Below, piece by piece: positions 22,159 through 33,550 of a DNA stretch of 64,000 bases (positions within the stretch are counted from its first letter, which is position 1; each line of letters opens with the position of its first letter). Origin of the DNA: Pollenia angustigena (taxonomy: Eukaryota; Arthropoda; Insecta; Diptera; Polleniidae); contig OV884059.1 in NCBI GenBank assembly GCA_930367215.1, forward strand, positions 248,991,803 through 249,055,802, given 5' to 3'. The notes under the pieces are model-generated. The model was given only the letters and a program-made list of their open reading frames with translations, did no database searches and had not been told where the DNA came from. Made by a program: the position numbers and the translations under genes.

Positions 22159-22487
22159 TAGAAAATGGCGCCCAACGTGGGGCTCGAAAGTAAGTTAACC
22201 CTTTGGGTTAAAGCAATTTAGCCTGAAGGTGTTTTAATTTATCTTTGCCGGCTTCCACACCTTTGAACATTTCAGGGTAAAATGTTCAATCCAATTACTT
22301 ATTTTTTTTTCATATTTTTTTGACGATTGTCCCGGAAGGTGTTAAGTACACACCATATACTCAGCTTATTTTTTTTTTTTTTTTTTTGTTTATCAAAATA
22401 AAGGGCAATTGTGTCACAAACGTACCCGAACTTCGTTTAGTTCCCTACTTTCGATCACTCCACAGGCTTCGAGACAAAAGCAGGCAG
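22159..22487 (+). mobile_element. Internally deleted Gypsy remnant B
   Basis: Only 0.33 kb lies between LTR1 and the LTR2 unit. It starts with the same leader as element C (primer binding site, GGCTCGAAAGTAAGTTAACC, up to GTTAAGTACACACCAT), then jumps to ATACTCAGCTT, the 3'-end sequence seen at 14210-14330. All of gag and pol is gone. The result has the form of a non-autonomous LTR element with long LTRs, or the product of recombination between copies. Confidence 0.8.
22166..22183 (+). other. Primer binding site after LTR1 (tRNA-Lys type)
   Basis: TGGCGCCCAACGTGGGGC, eight bases after the LTR end. Confidence 0.9.
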
Positions 22488-22880
22488 GCAATTCACAATG
22501 ACAAACTTGACCAAACAAATCATGGAATGACCTTACAGTGTCATTGAAAAGTTGTTGAAATTAAAGAAAAAAACTTGAAGGGAGTGGGGATAATGATCGT
22601 GCCCTTTGGCCTCTATGCGCACTTTCCAAGTACACGTAAATCATTTCAAGATTAATCAGCAAAGTGTGTGCTTGCCCTTGACAACAAAATAAAAGTGTAA
22701 ACAAATAATTAGTATTGTGGTTATTTTGTTGAACTATTTATGGTTTTTAATCCAAATTTTTAATATTTTTAATTAGGCTTAAGTTCATGAAATTTAATTT
22801 TCATTAAATTATTTTTATGAAGAAAGGAATTTTACAACATGAAAATTAATTAAAATTGTTATTGATAATCTTTCATTCTT

Positions 22881-22963
22881 GACGTGGCTCGGGCTCGAAC
22901 CCTGGCCGGCAGGTTCCCATGACATGTTTCGATCGCAACCACTCGATCTCCTCAGATGGATTT
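22881..22963 (-). ncRNA. tRNA-derived SINE-like head
   Basis: Copy of the segment at 15083-15165 with the same A- and B-box arrangement. Confidence 0.55.
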
Positions 22964-23440
22964 GCCGTCTTACACTCGCAGCCATCGACGACTGCTGACG
23001 TCAATAGTCAAACATCAATCCTTAAACCAAATTGTATTTAAACATTTGGTAGATCGAAATTTGCTTTCCTGAATGATTATCCATTTTAATTGATTTTACA
23101 TGTTTTTTCCTTACTTCTGTTTTTTCGTACTTTTGTCAAGAATTTTTCTTGAAGTCCAAGTACATTTTTTGTTTTTTCATTTTGTCTTTCTCTTTTCTGT
23201 TGACCTTTTTCAGCACAACTTGAAGGACAAATGTACACATAGAGCTCGTGCCTTAGCTTTAACAATAATTAGTATTGTGGTTATTTTGTTGAACTATTTA
23301 TGGTTTTTAATCCAAATTTTTAATATTTTTAATTAGGCTTAAGTTCATGAAATATAATTTTCATTAAATTATTTTTATGAAGAAAGGAATTTTACAACAT
23401 GAAAATTAATTAAAATTGTTATTGATAATCTTTCATTCTT

Positions 23441-23523
23441 GACGTGGCTCGGGCTCGAACCCTGGCCGGCAGGTTACCATGACATGTTTCGATCGCAACC
23501 ACTCGATCTCCTCAGATGGATTT
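23441..23523 (-). ncRNA. tRNA-derived SINE-like head
   Basis: Copy of the segment at 15643-15725. Confidence 0.55.
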
Positions 23524-26500
23524 GCCGTCTTACACTCGCAGCCATCGACGACTGCTGACGTCAATAGTCAAACATCAATCCTTAAACCAAATTGTATTTA
23601 AACATTTGGTAGATCGAAATTTGCTTTCCTGAATGATTATCCATTTTAATTGATATTACATGTTTTTTCCTTACTTCTGTTTTTTCGTACTTTTGTCAAG
23701 AATTTTTCTTGAAGTCCAAGTACATTTTTTGTTTTTTCATTTTGTCTTTCTCTTTTCTGTTGACCTTTTTCAGTACAACTTGAAGGACAAATGTACACAT
23801 AGAGCTCGTGTAAAAAAATAAGATAAAATAGAAAGAATAAAGAACTTGCTTTAACAATCATAAGCCTAATAACAGCTTCATTTTAAATTCGGCGTGAAAC
23901 TAAAACAATTTTTTTTTGGAAATTAAACTTATCGGAGAAAAAGTTATAAATTTAATTTGGCTATCAAGGTAAGGAATAAATTGAAATTTACCATGAATTC
24001 CAAATTCTCCTCGTTCTGATGCCCAATAGTATATGTTTTTTTACAGTTTTTATACAATAGCGCCACACTTTTTTTAAATATAGTTATTTTAAAAATTATA
24101 TCTAAAAAAAATTGTATTAAAGTTATTGTATAAATTCGTAAAGAACATATCAAAAATAAAAGGAAGTGATATTTATTAACTTTTGCTTCCTGTTAAGGTA
24201 GTCACCGACTTCCCAAAGCCACCTGGTATTGACATTCTGAACTGATCGGAGCATATCAGGGACAACACCAACGGGAGTTCGTCTTGAATTCGCCCTAAAA
24301 GAACGGCCAAGACTGGGAAGAGTATAAAAAACCAAGGTTGGGAATACGTTTTTTCTAATCTTGCATAATACATTACCACTTCTACTGCTGTATAATAATA
24401 ACTGGGGTATATGCATATGACCTTGATGACAAAGTGACTTTGATGCGCACCCTTGAATGTCATACTCGATAACCTTCAAGACGGGTCAAAGAGAAACGTG
24501 TTCGGGAAAATCATTGTTATTTATTAATATTTTTGCTACTATTAACAAGAAAAAAAAACTAAAATCTTTAGAGGTATACATTAGGCTGGTTCCTATATGG
24601 CACTTTTTTTTTTGCATTTTAATGTGGGCCAACCGGAATATATATTAAGTACAGTGAAAAAATAACACATGATTTTTTTTAAATTTTTTTAATAAGAGCG
24701 ACCCCTGACGCTACCATCCCTTAAACTTTGGCGTTTTTGAAAAAACTTGCTGCCTTTATATATTCTTCCATTTGGGTGTGTATTAGAGTATTCATTCGGT
24801 TAACCGTTAATCGTTTAACCATTTAACTACTATCCGATTAACTGATCGGTTAATTTAAAATTGGTTTTTTTCGAATAACGGTTAAACCGGTTAATTTTAG
24901 TCGGTTAACCGATGTTACAAATTTTTTAGTATTAAACCATATTTTTTTGTGTTTTTAGTTATGGTTGAGTTCCAAAACGTCAACTGCAAAGCAACTCGCT
25001 TTTTAAATATATTCACAATGCAACCATGTAGAATTTTACAATGTTATCTGTACAAAAGATCACCAAAAAAGTTACCAAAGTGCACCAAACAAGTTGTGTT
25101 TAGAAATATTTTTCATACAATATATTTTTTTCTAGAAATACATCCTTAAAATACAGTACAAAAACAGAAATTAGGGATTTCAGAAATAAATTTTTTGCAG
25201 AATGTTCGGACAAAAATTTACGGAAACAATTAGAAGTGTTAAACTTTTTAAAAAACTATAGCAGGATAATGGAAGATTTTACATGTTTGGAGAAATCCAG
25301 GAAAATTATTGAGAAATTAGATAATCTGTATTATGGGTTGCTTTCGATTTCTCAACATCTACGAAAAGTGAGAAAATTTTGTCCAAGTCAAGATTTATCA
25401 AAACATAAAAGCTAATTAATTTTTCTAAAACATTATTTTATAATATCTCTCCTTAAACTGTTGAAATAATTAATAAAATGATTTCACAGTTAATTTTTTT
25501 TTTATAAATATATTATGTGACGGACACTGTTGTTTTTTTTATCTTGGCGTTTTTTTTATTAAAACATCACTTAGATATACCCATCTCTGAGTGTCATCAC
25601 AATTTAAATGAAAATAAATACAACCCTACCACGTACAGAAAAATACCACTCTACCACGGCGAATTGACTACAACGACAAAGTTTTGTAGACATGGCGTGG
25701 GGATACACAATTTTATAGTAAAAGTTCATTCGACAAGTGCCAGTGAAAAGTGTTGGTTCGGTAAAGTGTTCTTGGTTTTTTTTTAAATACAGTTTTTTTT
25801 TCAACAACCGTTTTTAAATGGAAAAAAAATTAATGGAAACGTGGTTGTGAAAAAAACCAAAAAGCTAAACGACGGTAATGGAATGCAGCAACAGTGAAAA
25901 ACGTTTCATAAAATATTAAAAGGTAAAGTTAAAATCAAATTATACAAAAACACAAGAAAAAAATGTTAAATTATAATTAATATCACACAATAGAAAAGGA
26001 GATCGTATCGTTAAATAAACGTGGATGGAATTGCCGGTCGATGGAGTAATTTGAGGTTGAACATCACATCACCCACCCATTCAGTATTCCGTATGTCTAA
26101 AAAAAAATAGGAAATAGGGATACTAAGTTGGTGCTTTTTTCGAATCGTTAGCCTTGGTGCCATAACCAACACGTTGTCACCAAAATACCGTAACTGTCTC
26201 ACCACGTGTATTGAATTTACGTGGGCGGCAAAAGACAGTTACGTCATAATCGTAACCGCCAATAAAACACGTGTTGCGTATCGACCGTGACTACAATAGA
26301 GGGAACATTCCAGCAATTACCTATAAGCAGGCATATTTTAAAGGAAGCTACACCAACAAGCAATACCATCCCATACCAAAGGAAGAAAAAAAACAGCTAC
26401 ACCATTACCCGTACCAGGCAACCATACCAACACATACCAACCATCACCAGCAATACCATAATATACCGGAAAGGAAATAACAGCTAAAATACCTCCGATA

Positions 26501-27064
26501 CTTACCACCTATAGGCACTCATGACCAACACATATCAACCATAACAACAAATACCACTCAACAACCAAGAACATAATTTCTACCGAAAAAAAAAGAAATT
26601 TATAACAACGCAGAAAAAAAAAAAGATGTCCGACAACAGCCGTGTCGAATTTTTTTTGCCACATACAGTCCGTCTGGAGTCAGCCTTTGAACATCAACAG
26701 TCAGCCAAACAGACAACAGTCATCAGCCATCCCATCTACCATCAGCCCATACCAACCCAAGTAATCAAGTGAGTTAAACGAAAAGAAATCCGGACCACCA
26801 GGTAAATCATTCCAACAACAAAACGCAATTAGAAAAAAAACACCTGTTTTGAGGCCGAGAGGACATGGCCATAACCGCGTATGTAATTCATTAAGTCGCT
26901 TATTGCGAAAATAATTGTATTTTTTTTATGTACATATAAACTATTGTTTATATGTCAACTTGTTTCTATTGTTGGATGTCGAATCAAATACCGAAACCAG
27001 ATCGGAATTGTGAATATTTAGAATAAACAGAATTTTCAGTAAGAATTAAAAAAATTTTCAATGC

Positions 27065-28556
27065 AAATACAATTTCTAATTATTAAATAAATTCATAAAC
27101 TTAATTAAGTTTCAGTATACAAAACTAAGATTAGGTACGGTAATTTAATTACGATTGGAATACTAAAGTTAAATTTTTGGGCGTGAATTAAAATCTTCAA
27201 ACTAGATACAATTTCTAATTACTAAACAAATTCGTGATTTAAATTCAAAAACTAGATTAAGTTTTAGTATACCCACTAAAGTAAGATGCTGTAAATAAAT
27301 TACAATAACACTACTTAAACCGGTTTTTAGTATGAATCCAAATCGTCAATTTAAACACAATTTTAAACATCTGAGCCAATACGCAAGTTAAAATTCATAA
27401 ACTTAATCCAGTTCGGGTGTACAAACTGACGTTAGATACTGTAACTTCGTAACGATTGGAATGCTTAAACTGGATTTGTGGTATGAGTTTAAATCTTTAA
27501 ATTAAATACAATTTTAGATACCTTGATCAATTTCATAATTTAAATTCATTTATTGAAGTAAGTTTAAGTATACAGACTAACGTTTCATACTGTAACATAG
27601 TTACGATTAGAATACCTAAACTAAACATATAGTATGAATTTGAATCTTCAATAAATATCGTTTCAAATTACTTAACCAATTTCCTGATTTGGATTCATTA
27701 ACTGAAATAAGTTTAAGTATACGGACTTAAGTTAGATACTGTAACAAAGTTACAATTAGAAAAATCAAACTTGCATTTCAGTATGAATTTAAATCTTTCA
27801 ACTAAATACAAATTTTTAGATACAACCCCTTTCGTAATTTAAGTTCACAAACAAAAATAAGTTTGAGTATACAACCTAGTGGTAGATACTGTAACGTAAT
27901 TGCCATTGGAATATGTAAACCGGATATCTGGTACGCATTTAGATTTTTCAAACTAAATACAATATATAATTACCAAACCAATTTATATTCAAATACTAAA
28001 TCAAGTTTGAGTATACCAACTAAGGTTAGATACTGTAACATGGTTACAATTAGAAAGCTTAAACTTGAATTTTAATCATGAATTTAATTCATTCAACTCA
28101 ATACAATTTTCAATACATAACCGATTTCGGAATATAAATTAATAAACTAAAGTAGGTTTTAGTATACCAACCAAAGTAAGATACTGTAGATACATTACCG
28201 TAACACTACGTAAACTGGATTTTTAGCATGAATTTGAATCGTCAATCTAAAAATAATTTTAAATAGCTGAACCAATTCGTGATTTAAATTCATAAACTTA
28301 AATAAGTTTAGGTATTCAAACTAAAGTTGGATACTGTTACTTAATTACGACTAGAAAACTTAAACCAGATTTTTAGTATGGATTTGAATCTTTCAAGCAA
28401 CTACAATTTGTGAATATACTCGTAATATAAGTTCATGGATAAAATTGAGTTTAGGTATACATACTTATGTTGGATACTGTAATTTAATTACGATTATAAT
28501 TCATATACTACGTTTTTAGTATGAATTTACATGGTCAAACCAAATATGAACTTGAA
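27065..28556 (+). repeat. Ten ~150-bp tandem units in LTR2
   Basis: Same array as 19150-20640, unit for unit. Confidence 0.88.
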
Positions 28557-28698
28557 TACCCGGATAAAGAGTTTCATAGATACAGAATAGAATAACTAAA
28601 TAGGGTAACTAATAAACAAATACTTATATAAATAATTTAATCAACAAAGGATTAAATGGACAAATTATATAAATAAATAATTTAACAAATAAATACTA

Positions 28699-28864
28699 AA
28701 TTAGTAGTTAGTACTAACCGAATAAGTAGTAATTAATAACCGAATAAGTAGTAAGTACTAACCGAATAAGTAGTAAGTACTAACCGAATAGTAGTAAGTA
28801 CTAACCGAATAAGTAGTAATTAATAACAGAATAAATAGTCATTAATAGCCGAATGAATAGGTAG
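28699..28864 (+). repeat. 21-22-bp tandem repeat in LTR2
   Basis: Same unit as 20795-20960; one unit has lost a base. Confidence 0.85.
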
Positions 28865-29086
28865 TGCTGTCCAAGTAAATGAATAAAACCAATTTGGATT
28901 TTGTTGCTTTAATTGTTTTTTTAAGTTAAATTTGAATTTGATTAAACCAATTCAATTTGAATTCAGGGTTTTAAGGGCAATTTGACAATTAACTCATTTT
29001 TCCGGCTCATTCCAGTTTTAAAATTTTAATTTGCGAACCTGACAAAATTTAAATATTTAGACTTGAAATGAAAATTCTAAACGTAA

Positions 29087-29125
<39 letters not shown>

Positions 29126-30072
29126 TGAGCTAATCTTACGGGCTTATTCTGGAATTAGAAAAATTTTAATTTCTGAACTTCGTAAACTTTAAATATTTTT
29201 CTGAATTCTAAACAGAGTTGCCATTGAAATATTTTTTAAATCCTTTTTATTATTAATATTTCTTTTCAATTATTGTTTTTTCGATTGATGAATTAACTAA
29301 AACGGGGTTGTCATACATTATTAAAAATCTTTCGATACAATATTTTATTGTTAGAATTGCCATTTAGTATTGAAAGGCAAATAATCGTGTATTGCTAAAC
29401 TTTTTTTTTACTACTAATTATTTTTCTTCTAAATTGTAAATTAAGTATAGAAACAGTATTGTTGTTAAATAATATATTTTCTTTATTAATTATTATTAAT
29501 AAGATGTTTATTATAATATTAATTGAAAATTAAATAGAATAGATATATACGAAAATAAAACATTTTTTGTACACTTTTTTTTTTGGTATTCTAGAAAACA
29601 AATGACAATGTTTTAATTGATTCAGTATTTGGTTGAAAGATAACTGGCGTATGGCGAAATGGTGAGTAACTTTTGGGGCATTACTCCCAAACATTTTTAC
29701 AGGCAATGAGTAGTGCCACGGATGACAGTCAAATGTCATATGGGGTGGGCAGCCTGTCCAGGACGTGAACATCTGGTCCTGAAGACACGAGTTCGGTCAT
29801 GTCAAAATCAGCGAAAATTTTTCTTATCATCAATCGACGGTCGTTTTTGTTAATGTTCTTTGTTTTATATCGCTTCGGTTTTTCATCTACATCTTTCGTT
29901 TTTGGCACGAATTAAGTTGTGTATGTGTGAGTAGATGGACGCGAACCCCCCATTTCCGGCGAGCTTCAGCCTAAACACCAGCGTGCCATTGTCCATCGCG
30001 AAGCGAAGTTGAGAGTTTGATTCGGGTCAGACATTGCTCACTAAAATTTTCCTTCACGTAAATCATAGAAAA

Positions 30073-30090
30073 TGGCGCCCAACGTGGGGC
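30073..30090 (+). other. Primer binding site of Gypsy C (tRNA-Lys type)
   Basis: TGGCGCCCAACGTGGGGC, seven bases after the LTR end ATCA. Confidence 0.92.
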
Positions 30091-31984
30091 TCGAAAGTAA
30101 GTTAACCCTTTGGGTTAAAGCAATTTAGCCTGAAGGTGTTTTAATTTATCTTTGCCGGCTTCCACACCTTTGAACATTTCAGGGTAAAATGTTCAATCCA
30201 ATTACTTGTTTTTTTTTCATATTTTTTGACGATTGCCCCGGAAGGTGTTAAGTACACACCATTCCTGCGTTGCGACGGCATCGTATGGAGAAGTTAGGTA
30301 TTGGGATCTCGGTTTTCTGACCTTATGACTGACGACCTATGTCCTGGAAGGTGTCAAGTAAACACCAAGCCTGAGTTGCAATGGCTTCCGACATAAGAGA
30401 CGAGACTGAGGGAGTCGATTGGATTGAGTCAACTCGAATCCATAATGAAAAACTTGATACGGCGGCTATATAGCTAGGTGATCGTATGTTTTCATTATCG
30501 GAGGAGAGGGGAGGAAAATCCAGGAGATTCACTCTATGTCGTTTTGTCTTGTGTTTTCGTTTGCAGTTGATTGATGATAGAAAACTTGTTGGTTACAACA
30601 CTTAACGCATTAAAAAAAAAAAAAAAAAATTTTTTTTTACATGATTGATTTTTATATATTTTTATCATACCTGAACATCGTATGAATTTGAAGTTTTCGA
30701 TTATGAGGACAAAATATTCTATGAATATAAACTCGAGTAAAAATCACACACATTTCGCCACTACACGTCTGTTAGCAAATTTCAACCAAAGTATAATTTG
30801 TATATATTAAATTAAATATTTGAAAACTAACTAACATTAATTATTCGTAGTTGATAATTTAGTAGATAAATAATATTATTGGTAATATTTGAACTATTAT
30901 ACTAATTTTTATAATCTGCTAATATTAATTTAACTAAGGCCAACAATTTATAACTTTAAACAAATTAAACTAATTAGTAAATAGAAAATAGTTTTTTGTC
31001 AATTAATATTATAACCTATCTATGTCAACACGTAGTTTTTTTAATATTATTACAATATACATTATAAATAATTATACAAATTTATATTGGCAAATATTTT
31101 TTAACATAGGATAATAATCAACATTATCCCTATGAGATTTTTGAAATTGCATTTTTTTTAAATTTTTCTTTTCAAGTTTGAAGATTTTATATTTTCTTAC
31201 AGCTTAATAATTTTTTTTGTTATTTAGATTGTGAAATTACATAACAATCATAATTTCACGTACATTTGAATTTTCTTAAATACAATTGTGATTCCTTTAA
31301 TAAATAAATTTATAAGAATATCTTGGCTTTTACATATTCTTATATACGATAATAATTAACGATTATTATTATAAAAGTTTTTTTATATTGATTCTTTTTT
31401 TGACCTTGGCTTAATACATTCAAATTTATAGGTTATCCCCAGTATTCATAAAGGATTGTTGAATTTGGCAAACGTTTATTGTCTTGTAAGCCTTTGTTAA
31501 ATTTAAAATATTTATTTTATGAATTCAGGCGGTAACATTTGTTTTTGGATCTTTTTTCGGTTTTTCGATATTGAGATTGTAAGGTTGTATAATGATTACA
31601 ATCTCACATTTCTCTAGTGACAATTGATATTTCGGTTACAAATAAACTTGTGAAGATCTTTTGTTGCTTATGTCTTGATTATTACTTTTTTTTGGGAATT
31701 ACATTTTCTTGGGATCTTAATAATAAATAAAAATTTAGGGGGAATAGTATTCTCTTGAATTTAATTTGCTTCGGAATATTGGGATTGGGAAATTACATGT
31801 TAATTTCTGAATACATCTACATTTGAACATTTTTTATTGATTTTTTCTTATAATTGGGATTCACTGGTTTTATGACTTAATGGTATAGTTTATCCACGGG
31901 TAATTCGTTGAGTAGGATTTTGCCTTCGGTGCTAGACCGCTACAGTTGAAAGTTTTTTTTATCTGCGAACGTTTTTGGCTAAGG
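30091..31984 (+). other. 5' leader of Gypsy C
   Basis: AT-rich leader of 1.9 kb. The first ~150 bp match the leader of remnant B. It has an A/T run at 30611-30640 and no supported gene; small frames here have no recognisable content. Confidence 0.6.
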
Positions 31985-32272
31985 ATGAGTAGTAGACAAC
32001 TCCGATCATCTAGTAGAAACCAAGCGGGTAATAACGACGACGTTCCAACTGCTACTACTGCCACTGTTACCAATCCAAACTCAGCACCCATTGTTTCTAC
32101 AAACGCGGTAACTCCGTTAATGTCAATTAGATTCCCACCCGGATTTGGACCACAAACCCATTCTTCTCCTGATAGTTTTAGTACAATTAGTACACCGACC
32201 TACAGCAGCATAACTGCCAGGGAAATAAGTGGACAGACAGGCAACCAGGGTAATCGTGACTTGGCTTTATGA
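31985..32272 (+). pseudogene. gag: Gypsy C Gag, N-terminal part
   Basis: From an ATG at 31985, 95 codons of a serine/threonine/proline-rich, probably disordered peptide (MSSRQLRSSSRN ... FPPGFGPQT). It ends at TGA 32270-32272 and is in the same frame as the main gag frame, which continues after the stop. So the TGA is a nonsense change or, less likely, a read-through stop. Confidence 0.6.
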
Positions 32273-32275
32273 AAC

Positions 32276-33550
32276 ATGAATAGGAATAATTTACCCCCTG
32301 TAGGCGAAGAAGTCGACCCTGAAATGGTCATTAATGAGGATGGATTGACTTTGAGGGATTATGTCAGTGCTTCGATGGGAGCTGCACAGGCTGCAATTAT
32401 GAATGAGGTTCAAAATATGCAACTTATGCTACCACAATTGATAAGGGAGTCTTTGCGTTCCGAACGTGGAATTTCTTCGGAAAACCAGACTTTCCGTAAC
32501 AATGGACCCTATGACCAACAGCGAGCATATCAAACCCCTTTTAATAACAATAATAACAGACCACCGCAAGCACAACATTTTGCACAAAATGACCCTCAAA
32601 TGTTCAGACAGCAACGCCCGCGTCAACCCAACTTAGCCCAACCAGTATTTGAAAATATTCCTCAGCATTTTGCTGAACAATTCCCAGGTTTTGGAAATTC
32701 ACCTTCGTTTCATGGTTTTAAACCAATGACTCCAAACCAATTGGAAAAATGGGGAATAAGGTACGATGGTACGAATAAGTCATTAACGGTTGAGGATTTT
32801 GTATTTCGCGTGGAGGCATTGAAACACGATTATAACTGTTCATGGGAAGTTTTAATGAAAGGTTTTCATCATTTAGTAACGGGGGAGGCAAGTAGCTGGT
32901 TCTGGTCCTTTAGAATGAAGCATCCGATATGCGACTGGCAGACTTTTAAACACCACATAATAAAAAAATTCAGGAATTTCGAAAGCGACTTTGAAATTCA
33001 AAGAAGAATAATGAAGCGCCGGCAAGCGCAAAATGAGTCTGCGGATGTTTTTATCACGGAAATTGTCAAGCTTAAAAATCAAAGGAGGGTAAGCGTACTA
33101 GAGAGCGAACTGGTTAAAATTGTTAAAGACAACCTGAAAGATGGATTGGCTCAACTGATTTTCCCCATTAGGATTGATAGTCTGGATCAGCTGCTGGAGG
33201 AGTGCAAAAGGGCTGAAAGGAATATTGCCAAGCGATCTTCGAACCGTATGCCTTTGGGCCATTCTCGACGAGTGTATGAGATGGACTTGTTTGACCACGA
33301 GCATATAGATGAGCAGGCACAGCAGGTTGAGGCACTTCAGCGGGAGAATTTGCCAGCGAAACAGCTCACGTGTTGGAACTGCAAAGCACCTGGCCACTCT
33401 TTTATTGAATTTTTAATGTATTCTGTTACAAATGTGGGTTCGAGGACGTTACTAGCCCGAATTGCCCCAGATGTGCGGGAAACAGCAAATCGAACATGCG
33501 GAAGACTGGGCCGACGTGTTCAAACCAAACCACCTCCCAGTAAAAGATAA
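32276..33550 (+). pseudogene. gag: Gypsy C Gag, main part
   Basis: Frame of 424 codons. A glutamine/asparagine-rich N part (residues ~60-140) precedes a retrotransposon-gag domain (MTPNQLEKWGIRYDG, GEASSWFWSFRMKHP, FKHHIIKKFRNFESDFEIQ) and an arginine-rich helical part. It reaches a zinc knuckle, CWNCKAPGHSF, but the last cysteine is missing and the frame leaves the Gag sense at about 33410. The second cysteine cluster (CYKCG ... CPRC) follows in another frame, ending at TAA 33541. The last ~45 residues of this frame are therefore not Gag. The equivalent stretch in Gypsy D is intact. Confidence 0.82.

Larger units (their letters stand above)
22705..23810 (+). repeat. Tandem duplication, two ~560-bp units (copy before LTR2)
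   Basis: Same pair as 14907-16012. Each unit holds a minus-strand tRNA-like head. Confidence 0.88.
22488..25515 (+). repeat. 5' extension of LTR2
   Basis: Matches 14686-17635 with few differences. The first ~355 bp (LTR start included) are deleted at a GGCAATTC microhomology, so the purine-rich internal end GAGACAAAAGCAGGC runs straight into GGCAATTCACAATG. It has ~115 bp near 24858-24975 that copy 1 lacks, a patch of TTAACCG and CGGTTAA inverted motifs, and lacks 30 bp near 25208 present in copy 1. Confidence 0.8.
25516..30065 (+). repeat. LTR2 core: 5' LTR of Gypsy C
   Basis: 4.55 kb, starts TGTGACGGACACTG, ends CACGTAAATCA, followed by TAGAAAA and the primer binding site. It carries the most complete version of a stretch near 26220-26290 (a GGCGG/CCGCC hairpin, an AATAAA and two ACGTG boxes) from which LTR1 and LTR3 have lost different parts. 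The ten ~150-bp units are at about 27065-28556, the 22-bp repeat at 28699-28864 and the A-run at about 29091-29122. Confidence 0.9.
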
